Under the pieces are notes generated by a model. The model was not told where the DNA came from. It made no database searches and worked only from the letters and a program-made list of their open reading frames with translations. A stretch of DNA of 10,255 nucleotides from an uncultured Selenomonadaceae bacterium (GTDB lineage Bacteria; Bacillota; Negativicutes; Selenomonadales; Selenomonadaceae). Position 1 is the first letter of the stretch. Each line of letters starts with the position of its first letter. The stretch spans positions 1 to 10,255 of the forward strand of contig CAJONF010000020.1 in assembly GCA_905236665.1 (NCBI GenBank), in the 5' to 3' direction. The position numbers were made by a program, and so were the translations under genes. Below, one piece after another: positions 1-6,456 of this stretch.

Positions 1-2
1 AT

Positions 3-467
3 TTTTCATTTCACGAAATAAATTTCACGTCTGATCCTCGTTTTGGAGTAAAAATCGGCGAATATATCAATCAATGCGAAATTTCCGCAGATTTTATTGC
101 CGAAATGCTCAAAAATGAAAAAGATTCTGGCGAAATTCTGATTTTAGGTACGGAAGAATTTATGTTGCCGGCAATTATCGCAGGTCGGCGGCTTGAACGC
201 GAAAATTTTTTAGTTTTTACACATTCCACGACGCGGAGTCCGATTGGCGTCTCAAATGACGAAAATTATCCGATTCGCGAAGGTTTTAAGCTAAAAAGTT
301 TCTATGATTCGGCGAGAACGACATTTATTTACAATTTAAAGCACTATGACGCGGCAATTATCATGACAAACGCAGAAAATTTTACTGTTGGAGCGGAATA
401 TCTGATTTCTGCGCTGAATTTTTACGGAATTGACAAGATTTTTATCGTGAGGTGTGGAAATGTTTAG
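3..467 (+). CDS. TRSP-domain C-terminus of a phosphoribosyltransferase-family protein of the ter module (partial)
   Basis: The reading frame is open from the left edge of the window, so the N-terminus is missing and only 154 residues are seen. The piece has a Rossmann-like strand (ILILG near residues 45-49) and then the sequence FTHSTTRSPIGVS. The literal T-R-S-P motif, encoded at 231-242, names the TRSP domain, which in known families follows a phosphoribosyltransferase domain (PRTase_2 type) in ter-linked biosynthetic gene sets. A later segment (YDAAIIMTNAENF) fits the end of this domain. The stop codon lies inside the start of the next gene, whose product is the usual partner of this family, which supports the call. 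I infer a role in making a nucleoside-like metabolite; the exact reaction is not established. The phosphoribosyltransferase domain itself cannot be seen here. The ATG at 105 is internal and is not the start. Confidence 0.8.
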   Translation, partial: FSFHEINFTSDPRFGVKIGEYINQCEISADFIAEMLKNEKDSGEILILGTEEFMLPAIIAGRRLERENFLVFTHSTTRSPIGVSNDENYPIREGFKLKSFYDSARTTFIYNLKHYDAAIIMTNAENFTVGAEYLISALNFYGIDKIFIVRCGNV

Positions 468-1506
468 CACTTACAGAGAAAAAGACGTAAAAATTTTGTT
501 AAAAGACATAACCGGACTAGTAAAACCGCTTGGAACGGCAGAACGCGAAAAATTAATACAATCGGGGCATCATTATTCGGAAATGTTACCGATTGAGTAC
601 GAACCGAGCGAAAAATATTTAAAAACTTACTTCAATGCGCTAAAAAGATACGCAAAAATCACTGCGGCGGCAGTAAAAAGCGTTTCTGAACAGATTTTTT
701 TAGAAAAAGGAAAAAAAATCGTGCTGGTTTCGCTAGCCAGAGCCGGTACGCCGATAGGAATTTTGATAAAACACTATTTGGAGCAAAATTTACCGTGTAC
801 GGTCGAACATTACACAATTTCGATAATTCGCGGCGTTGGAATCGATAAAAACGCGATAAATTTTATCTTAAAACGCCATTTTCCTACAGAAATTCAATTT
901 GTTGATGGTTGGACGGGAAAAGGAGCGATTCAGCGCGAATTGAAAGCCGCAATGCGTGATTTTCCGGAAATTAGCGCGGGATTGGCAGTTTTGAGCGATC
1001 CGGCAGGAATTTCGGAGAAATTTGGCACGCATGAGGACTTTTTAATCGCGAGTTCATGTTTAAATTCGACAGTTTCTGGACTTTTGAGCAGAACTTTTTT
1101 GCGTAGCGACATAATCGGCGAAAATGATTTTCACGGGGCGGCTTTTTATTCAGAACTTCGCGAAAAAGATTTAACGTATCAATTTATCGACGAAATTGAA
1201 AAAAATTTTGCTGACGCGCCAAAAATAAATAAATCCGCGGTAAAAATTAATAGCGGATTGGAAGAAGTAAAAAAAATAGCGGCAGATTTTAAAATTTCTG
1301 ACATAAATTTAATCAAACCGAGTATCGGCGAGGCGACGCGGGTATTATTGCGGCGTTTACCGTGGAAAATTTTAGTACAAAGCCTTCATGATGAGAATTT
1401 GGAGCATTTATATCAACTTGCGGAGGAAAAAGGCGTAAAAGTGGAAGTTTATCCGCTAAAAAACTACAAAGCGTGCGGATTAATTCAAAAAATAGCCGAT
1501 AATTGA
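460..1506 (+). CDS. StiP-family (cysteine protease StiP-like) protein with C-terminal PELOTA RNA-binding domain
   Basis: This is a 348-residue protein. The N-terminal part (about 1-250) carries the family's conserved blocks: IQSGHHYSEMLP (33-44), SLARAGTPIG (91-100), SIIRGVGID (121-129), FVDGWTGKGAI (147-157), a conserved Cys200 in SSCLNSTVSG, and DFHGA (223-227). VDGWTGKG resembles a PRPP-binding loop; the same domain has been annotated both as phosphoribosyltransferase-like and as the StiP cysteine protease, so its chemistry is uncertain. Residues about 283-345 (IKPSIGEATRVLLRRLPWKILV) match the PELOTA-type RNA-binding domain. I chose ATG 460 because GAGG at 449-452 sits 7 bases upstream; the GTG at 454 lies almost on top of that site. 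The start overlaps the previous gene by 8 bases, which suggests translational coupling. Family membership is secure; function is inferred from ter-type gene neighbourhoods. Confidence 0.85.
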   Translation: MFSTYREKDVKILLKDITGLVKPLGTAEREKLIQSGHHYSEMLPIEYEPSEKYLKTYFNALKRYAKITAAAVKSVSEQIFLEKGKKIVLVSLARAGTPIGILIKHYLEQNLPCTVEHYTISIIRGVGIDKNAINFILKRHFPTEIQFVDGWTGKGAIQRELKAAMRDFPEISAGLAVLSDPAGISEKFGTHEDFLIASSCLNSTVSGLLSRTFLRSDIIGENDFHGAAFYSELREKDLTYQFIDEIEKNFADAPKINKSAVKINSGLEEVKKIAADFKISDINLIKPSIGEATRVLLRRLPWKILVQSLHDENLEHLYQLAEEKGVKVEVYPLKNYKACGLIQKIADN

Positions 1507-1507
1507 C

Positions 1508-2227
1508 ATGAAAAATTTATTTGCCTGTGATTTAGATAACACATTGATTCATTCGCATAAAAAACGGCGCGAAGATGATATTTGCGTTGAAATTTATGAC
1601 GGACGTGAACAAAGCTTTATTTCAGGAAAAAGTTTGGCGTTTTTGAAGAAAATATCGGAAAAAATTCTATTTATCCCGATAACAACGCGTTCAACCGAGC
1701 AATATCAGCGAATTTTTTGGACGGAAGATTTTACGCCGAAATTTGCGATCGTGGCGAATGGCGCGTACATTTTGGACGGAAAAAATCAAAAAAATTTTCT
1801 GCGAGAAGAAATTACCACAAAAAATTTAGCGGAAATGGAAAATTTACATAAAAAATATTCTAGCGACGAAAATTTTAACATTTGCCGCATAGTCGACGAA
1901 AGTTTTTTATTTTTGCGCTGTAAAGACGAGATTGACGCGGAAAAAATACATTTTGAGACGAAATTAATCGTTCAACACACAGGAAAAAAGATTTATTTGT
2001 TCCCACCCGCGTTAAATAAAGGTAACGCGCTATTAAAATTGAAAAAAATCTTTAGTCCGGACAAAATTTTTTGCGCGGGAGATAGTGAAATTGATATTTC
2101 AATGTTAAAAGTTGCGGACATGGCATTTGCGCCGAAAAATTTACATGGAAAAGGTTTTGTCGAATGTTCAGATTCACCAGAGTTCGCGGAAGAATTTTTA
2201 CAAGAAATTTTCTACTCAAATTGCTAA
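1508..2227 (+). CDS. HAD-superfamily hydrolase (probable phosphatase of the ter module, C2-cap type)
   Basis: This 239-residue protein has all four HAD motifs. Motif I is DLDNT, with nucleophile Asp8 and acid/base Asp10. Motif II is Thr59/Thr60 in PITTRS. Motif III is Lys171 in NKGNAL. Motif IV is GDSEID (191-196). About 85 residues (85-165) between motifs II and III form a cap, and the NGA signature at 84-86 fits the C2 (IIB) phosphatases such as sucrose-phosphatase and Cof-like enzymes. The catalytic set is complete, so it should be an active Mg-dependent phosphatase. The gene begins one base after the StiP gene's stop and has no clear ribosome binding site, so it is probably translated by coupling. 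In ter-type clusters a HAD phosphatase is a usual companion of the TRSP and StiP/PELOTA proteins and is thought to dephosphorylate a pathway intermediate; the substrate here is unknown. Confidence 0.83.
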   Translation: MKNLFACDLDNTLIHSHKKRREDDICVEIYDGREQSFISGKSLAFLKKISEKILFIPITTRSTEQYQRIFWTEDFTPKFAIVANGAYILDGKNQKNFLREEITTKNLAEMENLHKKYSSDENFNICRIVDESFLFLRCKDEIDAEKIHFETKLIVQHTGKKIYLFPPALNKGNALLKLKKIFSPDKIFCAGDSEIDISMLKVADMAFAPKNLHGKGFVECSDSPEFAEEFLQEIFYSNC

Positions 2228-2235
2228 AAATATGA

Positions 2236-2241
2236 TAAAAT
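2236..2241 (+). promoter_or_regulatory. Candidate extended -10 promoter element for ispA
   Basis: TGATAAAAT at 2233-2241 gives a TGn extension followed by TAAAAT (5 of 6 matches to the consensus). With a 17-base spacer the -35 position (2213-2218, TACTCA) matches only 3 of 6, so this would depend on the extended -10. The predicted start of transcription is near 2248, just past the left arm of the hairpin at 2237-2270. The site lies directly after the HAD stop codon and before ispA, where a promoter is expected. Confidence 0.4.
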
Positions 2242-2270
2242 CCTCCTAAAAAGAGTGTTAGGAGGATTTT
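2237..2270 (+). terminator. Perfect 13-bp hairpin: terminator-like structure containing the ispA ribosome binding site
   Basis: The arms 2237-2249 (AAAATCCTCCTAA) and 2258-2270 (TTAGGAGGATTTT) are exact reverse complements around an 8-base loop. The right arm runs into T2267-T2272, so the structure has the shape of an intrinsic terminator for the upstream module, although its GC core is short. The right arm also contains AGGAGG (2260-2265), the Shine-Dalgarno site for the ATG at 2273. The left arm carries CCTCCT, an anti-Shine-Dalgarno sequence. Transcripts reading through from the module would therefore either terminate or hide the ispA ribosome binding site. Confidence 0.65.
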
Positions 2271-2272
2271 TT

Positions 2273-3151
2273 ATGTTTAAAAATGTATGGAAACGGCGTG
2301 CAAAACTTGTTGAAGAAGATTTAATCCGAGAATTACATCGGCGGGAATTTTTGGATAAAAATTTGACGCGAGCAATGGAATATAGCTTGCTTGCGGGCGG
2401 AAAAAGACTTCGTCCGATACTTTTAATGGCGGCGGCGGACGCATCGGGTACAAATGGCGAAAAATTTATCACAGTTGCAGACGCTTTGGAAATGATTCAC
2501 ACGTATTCTTTGATTCATGACGATTTGCCGGCGATGGACGATGACGACTATAGGCGCGGAAAATTAACAAATCACAAAGTTTTTGGTGAGGCAATGGCAA
2601 TTTTGGCGGGCGATGCGCTCTTAACGCTGGCATTTGAAGTAATTTTGCGGCAAAAAGACGTTCCAAACGCGATTTTATTAGAAGTTTTGGAAGAAATTAG
2701 CGTGGCGGCGGGTGCAGCAGGTATGGTCGGCGGGCAAGTGATAGATTTGCGCTCGGAGGGGGTAAAAATTGATTTTGAGACGCTAAAACTTATGCACAGG
2801 GGCAAAACTGGAGCACTTTTTCGGGCGGCGATACGTTCTGGAGCGATTTTAGCTCAAAGTTCGCCGGAAAAATTAGAAAAACTCACGATTTACGCAGAAA
2901 ATTTTGGATTAGCATTCCAAATAACTGATGATATTTTAGACGTGACAGGCGACGAAAAAATTTTAGGCAAGCCGGTCGGTTCCGATGCAAAAAATTTAAA
3001 ATCGACGTATGTTAGCTTGACTTCCCTTGACGCGGCGAAAAATTTTGCTCAAAATGCGGTCGATGAGGCGTTAAATGCGCTGAAAAATTTCGGTGATGAG
3101 GCAAATTTCCTGCGCGAACTGGTAAAATATCTTGTTACCCGCGAAAAATAA
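2273..3151 (+). CDS. ispA: Farnesyl diphosphate synthase (polyprenyl synthetase family, bacterial type II)
   Basis: The enzyme condenses dimethylallyl and isopentenyl diphosphate to geranyl and then farnesyl diphosphate in the cytoplasm, feeding undecaprenyl phosphate and quinone side chains. The 292-residue length is normal. Visible motifs are GKRLRP (43-48); the first aspartate-rich motif DDLPAMDDDD (83-92), with the Leu-Pro insertion typical of bacterial type II enzymes; Tyr78 five residues before it, as expected for a C15 product; GGQ (153-155); and the second aspartate-rich motif DDILD (219-223). The start at 2273 has AGGAGG at 2260-2265, 7 bases upstream. A GTG at 2255 would add six residues but lies before that ribosome binding site, so I rejected it. 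It lies upstream of dxs and tlyA, as is common in Firmicutes, but one secreted-protein gene intervenes. Confidence 0.95.
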   Translation: MFKNVWKRRAKLVEEDLIRELHRREFLDKNLTRAMEYSLLAGGKRLRPILLMAAADASGTNGEKFITVADALEMIHTYSLIHDDLPAMDDDDYRRGKLTNHKVFGEAMAILAGDALLTLAFEVILRQKDVPNAILLEVLEEISVAAGAAGMVGGQVIDLRSEGVKIDFETLKLMHRGKTGALFRAAIRSGAILAQSSPEKLEKLTIYAENFGLAFQITDDILDVTGDEKILGKPVGSDAKNLKSTYVSLTSLDAAKNFAQNAVDEALNALKNFGDEANFLRELVKYLVTREK

Positions 3152-3223
3152 TTTTATCGAAAGGATTTTTTCTTGATTGCGGCGAATAGCGAATAAGATT
3201 TTTTTTAAGGAGAGGTTTTAAAC

Positions 3224-3718
3224 ATGAGAAAGATTTTTTTGACGACGTTGCTTATAATGATGATGAGCGCGGCGACGGCATTAGCGGCGAATTGGCAACA
3301 TATTTACACGGATCAGAATGACAACGAGATTTATTTTGACACGGATTCTATTCAGATTACGTCGATGACGGCAGATAGAAAAGATGTCACGTTCAGCGGA
3401 GTTTTTCGCATGGATTACAGCGACAAGGGGCGTGACGCGCTGATTTCGTGGTACCGTGATTATTCAATAGTTCCGGCGGGTATCGAAAATCTTTCCTATG
3501 ACATATCAACGATTCACTTCAATAAGAACGGCGACAAGAGATACTATTACATTTCGGAGCGCGTTTCTTATGATAATTACGCTTCACAAATTACGGGAAT
3601 GCAATATAAAGACACCGAAGGCAACTGGCAAAAAATTCCGGTAGCGTCGGTTGTCGACGTTGAATATTTTAACGCGTTTTTGATTGTCGACGGCAAGAAA
3701 TTTAGTGCAGACTATTAA
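3224..3718 (+). CDS. Small secreted/periplasmic protein of unknown function
   Basis: This 164-residue protein starts with a clear Sec signal peptide: Arg2-Lys3, a hydrophobic core over residues 5-17, and an ALA-A cleavage site near residues 21/22. There is no lipobox cysteine, so the mature protein of about 143 residues should be soluble in the periplasm or outside the cell. The mature part begins with WQHIYTD and EIYFDTDSI and is full of short alternating hydrophobic/polar stretches with many aromatic residues, suggesting a beta-rich fold. The opening resembles the small W-x-x-Y-x-D, Y-x-D-T-x-S-I proteins often annotated as surface-adhesin E-like, but I hold that match only weakly. The start is supported by AAGGAGAGG at 3207-3215, 8 bases upstream. 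The 72-base gap after ispA could hold a weak promoter; nothing convincing is visible. It sits between ispA and dxs, and no link to isoprenoid synthesis is evident. Confidence 0.8.
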   Translation: MRKIFLTTLLIMMMSAATALAANWQHIYTDQNDNEIYFDTDSIQITSMTADRKDVTFSGVFRMDYSDKGRDALISWYRDYSIVPAGIENLSYDISTIHFNKNGDKRYYYISERVSYDNYASQITGMQYKDTEGNWQKIPVASVVDVEYFNAFLIVDGKKFSADY

Positions 3719-3739
3719 GGAGAGATTATCACGGGGCTG

Positions 3740-5641
3740 TTGAAAAGATTAAAGTCGCCCGCAGAACTTCAAAAGATGAGCCTGACTGAACTGGAGGAGA
3801 TTGCGGGCGAAATTCGCGAACTAATCTTGACGACGGTCGCGAAAAATGGTGGACATCTTGCTCCCAGTCTTGGCACAGTCGAATTGACGCTTGCACTTTA
3901 CTCGGTTTTTGATTTTAGCAAAGATCGGCTCGTCTGGGACGTGGGGCACCAAGCTTACACACATAAGATTTTAACAGGGCGACGCGACACTTTCCACACA
4001 CTGCGGACTTTGGGCGGAATTACCGGCTTTCCAAAGCGTGTCGAGTCGCCTTTTGATTCGTTTGGCGTCGGTCATGCTTCCACGTCGATTAGTGCTGCGC
4101 TCGGTCTGTTAATCGCCGCAGAAATTGAAAATATTCCGCGAAAAATTGTTGCTGTTATCGGTGACGGAGCGTTGACGGGTGGCATGGCATTCGAGGCTTT
4201 GAATCACGCGGGACAACTCAAAAAAAATCTGCTTGTCATCTTAAACGATAATGAAATGTCGATTGATAAGAACGTCGGCGCGTTGTCGGAATATCTTTCT
4301 AAAATTCGACTCAAGCCGCAATATCATCGCGCAAAAAAAGAGTTTGAGGATTTTGTAAAAAATATTCCCTTCCGCGATATCGGCGAAAAAATTTTGCTCG
4401 CGGCAAATTCCGTGCGTGCGGGTGTGTCGGCGGCGGTTTTTCCCGGCGCAATGTTCGAGGCTTTCGGCTTTACTTATCTGGGTCCCCTTGACGGGCATGA
4501 TATCAAAGGCATGAAGGACGTTTTTTCCCGCGTCGGCGTGATTGATGCGCCGGTTTTAATTCACGTGAACACAAAAAAGGGCAAAGGTTATGTGCCAGCA
4601 GAAATTGCGCCCGAAAAATTCCACGGCGTCGGGAAATTTGATAAAGATACGGGAGAAATTATTAAGAAAAAATCGCCGCCGAGTTACACAGAAATTTTTG
4701 CTCAAGCGGTGATTGATTGTGCGGTGCGTGATGAAAAAATTGTCGCGATAACTGCCGCAATGCCAACCGGAACCGGGTTAAAAAAATTTGCTGAAAAATT
4801 TCCGCGCAGATTTTTTGATGTGGGCATTGCTGAGGAACACGCGGTAACTTTGGCGGCAGGTATGGCGGCTGGCGGATTAAAACCTGTCGTGGCGATTTAT
4901 TCGACGTTCCTGCAACGCGGTTATGATCAAATTCTTCACGACATTTGCTTACAAAATTTGCCGGTGCTGTTGTGTTTAGATAGAGCAGGTCTTGTCGGCG
5001 AGGATGGCGCAACTCATCACGGTGCATTTGATTTGGCGTACCTGCGAACAATTCCGAACATAAATATTCTTGCACCGAAAGATGAAAACGAATTGCGGCA
5101 GATGATTTTCGCGGCGTTGGATAAAAATTTCCCTGTGGCGATTCGTTATCCACGTGGCGCGGGTTTGGGCGTAAAAGTTGAAACTGAACCGCAAGAAATT
5201 TCGTGGGGAAAAGCAGAAATCGTCGAACAAAGTCAATCTGCTGATGTGACGATTTTTGCAGTCGGGACAATGGTAAAATCTTGCGTCGAGGCGGCAAAAA
5301 TTCTGCGCGATAAAAAAATTTCTGTCGACGTGGTGAATGTTCGATTCGTCAAGCCGTTCGACAGAGAATTGATAAAAAAATCTGCGCGGGAGTCAAAATT
5401 TTTGGTCACGTGCGAGGAAGGAACTTTGGCGGGCGGATTTAGTTCAGCAGTCGCAGAATTTTTAGCGGACGAAAAAATTTCAACGCCGCTCCTAAGGATC
5501 GGCATAAAAGACGAATTTACAGAGCAGGGAACTCGCGCCGAACTTTTAGACTTGCTCGGATTGACGCCGGAAAAAATTTCTCAACAAATACTTGAACGCT
5601 TCAACGAATTAATTTTCGGATTTTTAATGGTGACGACATGA
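3740..5641 (+). CDS. dxs: 1-deoxy-D-xylulose-5-phosphate synthase
   Basis: Dxs condenses pyruvate and glyceraldehyde 3-phosphate with thiamine diphosphate and Mg, the first step of the MEP isoprenoid pathway. It is full length (633 residues from TTG 3740). Numbering from that codon, the N-terminal domain has GGHLAPSLG (37-45), DVGHQAYTHK (67-76), GVGHAS (109-114) and the thiamine diphosphate motif GDG (141-143) to NDN (169-171). The central domain has the catalytic Glu365 in IAEEHAVT, then DRAGLVGEDGATHHG (414-428). The C-terminal transketolase domain follows (CEEGTLAGGFSSAV, 558-571). The start is uncertain. Upstream to the previous stop there is no ATG, GTG or other TTG in frame. The strong AAGGAGAG (3717-3724) is 15 bases from TTG 3740 but 6 bases from an ACG at 3731, which would give an xGLLKRL N-terminus like other Dxs proteins. 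The last four bases overlap tlyA. Confidence 0.96.
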   Translation: MKRLKSPAELQKMSLTELEEIAGEIRELILTTVAKNGGHLAPSLGTVELTLALYSVFDFSKDRLVWDVGHQAYTHKILTGRRDTFHTLRTLGGITGFPKRVESPFDSFGVGHASTSISAALGLLIAAEIENIPRKIVAVIGDGALTGGMAFEALNHAGQLKKNLLVILNDNEMSIDKNVGALSEYLSKIRLKPQYHRAKKEFEDFVKNIPFRDIGEKILLAANSVRAGVSAAVFPGAMFEAFGFTYLGPLDGHDIKGMKDVFSRVGVIDAPVLIHVNTKKGKGYVPAEIAPEKFHGVGKFDKDTGEIIKKKSPPSYTEIFAQAVIDCAVRDEKIVAITAAMPTGTGLKKFAEKFPRRFFDVGIAEEHAVTLAAGMAAGGLKPVVAIYSTFLQRGYDQILHDICLQNLPVLLCLDRAGLVGEDGATHHGAFDLAYLRTIPNINILAPKDENELRQMIFAALDKNFPVAIRYPRGAGLGVKVETEPQEISWGKAEIVEQSQSADVTIFAVGTMVKSCVEAAKILRDKKISVDVVNVRFVKPFDRELIKKSARESKFLVTCEEGTLAGGFSSAVAEFLADEKISTPLLRIGIKDEFTEQGTRAELLDLLGLTPEKISQQILERFNELIFGFLMVTT

Positions 5642-6438
5642 AACAACGACTAGATATTCTGTTGACGGAAAAAAATTTTTTTGACAGCCGCGCCCGTGCT
5701 AAGTCGATGATTATGGCGGGAAAAATTTTGGTCAATGGGCAAAAAATTGACAAGGCTGGAACTTTGATTAACGTTGATTCAGAAATTCGCGTGCTCGGCG
5801 AAGAAATGCCCTTTGTAAGTCGCGGCGGCTTGAAACTTCAAAAGGCTTTGGACGTGTTCAAAATTAATCTTGTCGGGAAAATTGCGGCGGACGTTGGCGC
5901 GTCGACGGGCGGTTTTACAGATTGTATGTTGCAACGCGGTGCAAAGATGGTTTATGCTATCGATGTGGGCTACGGTCAGCTGGCATGGAAATTGCGCAAT
6001 AACATTCAAGTAGTCAACATGGAGCGCACGAATATTCGCAACGTCACGCAGAGAGATTTTTATTACGGCTTGCCGGAATTTATTTCAATAGACGTGGCAT
6101 TTATCTCGCTGGAAAAGGTTTTGCCGGTTGTCTTTGACACGTTAAAAGATTCGGGCGAAGTCGTTGCGCTTATAAAACCACAATTCGAGGCGGGACGTGA
6201 ACACGTTGGTAAAAAGGGCGTTGTTCGTGATAAAAAAATTCATGCGGCGGTTATCGAAAAAATTTTGAACTTCGCGGCGGGTGTCGGCTTTAAAATTTGC
6301 GGCTTGGAATTTTCGCCCGTCAAAGGTCCCGAAGGCAACATAGAATATCTAGTGTATTTAACAAAAAATTTCCCTGCAGAAAATTTTACAGGAGAAATTT
6401 CCGTGGTGGTTGAGGCGGCTCACGCTGAATTAGATTGA
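5638..6438 (+). CDS. tlyA: TlyA-family rRNA (cytidine-2'-O)-methyltransferase (YqxC/hemolysin A family)
   Basis: This 266-residue protein has the two-domain TlyA layout. An N-terminal S4 RNA-binding domain covers about residues 3-60 (RLDILLTEKNFFDSRARAK, then AGKILVNG). The junction SRGGLKL (61-67) follows. The C-terminal methyltransferase has the SAM-binding motif DVGASTGGFTDC (85-96), AIDVGYGQL (107-115), SIDVAFISL (150-158) and IKPQFEAG (179-186). Lys66, Asp85, Lys180 and Glu184 fit the family's catalytic tetrad. Known members 2'-O-methylate 16S and/or 23S rRNA cytidines; which site is used here cannot be told from the sequence. The old hemolysin name is probably misleading. The ATG overlaps the dxs stop by four bases (ATGA), and there is no strong ribosome binding site, so translation is likely coupled to dxs. 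This dxs-tlyA-nadK order is typical of Firmicutes. Confidence 0.93.
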   Translation: MKQRLDILLTEKNFFDSRARAKSMIMAGKILVNGQKIDKAGTLINVDSEIRVLGEEMPFVSRGGLKLQKALDVFKINLVGKIAADVGASTGGFTDCMLQRGAKMVYAIDVGYGQLAWKLRNNIQVVNMERTNIRNVTQRDFYYGLPEFISIDVAFISLEKVLPVVFDTLKDSGEVVALIKPQFEAGREHVGKKGVVRDKKIHAAVIEKILNFAAGVGFKICGLEFSPVKGPEGNIEYLVYLTKNFPAENFTGEISVVVEAAHAELD

Positions 6439-6456
6439 TATATGGAGAGCAAAGCG

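Noticed and set aside
454..459. GTG at 454 as the start of the StiP-family gene.
   Set aside because: GAGG at 449-452 is only one base away from it but 7 bases from ATG 460.
2255..2272. GTG at 2255 as an earlier ispA start (six extra residues).
   Set aside because: It lies before the AGGAGG at 2260-2265, in the loop of the hairpin, while ATG 2273 has ideal spacing.
3152..3223. A promoter before the secreted-protein gene (TTGATT at 3173-3178, TAAGAT at 3194-3199).
   Set aside because: The spacer is only 15 bases and the -10 is weak, so I did not list it.
4662..5297. A 211-residue open frame on the - strand inside dxs.
   Set aside because: It is rich in Arg, Pro, Gln and His, has no domain, and lies wholly within a conserved gene; it is a shadow of dxs.
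6442..6456. ATG at 6442 as the nadK start.
   Set aside because: No ribosome binding site precedes it, while GGAGAG at 6444-6449 is correctly spaced for ATG 6457.
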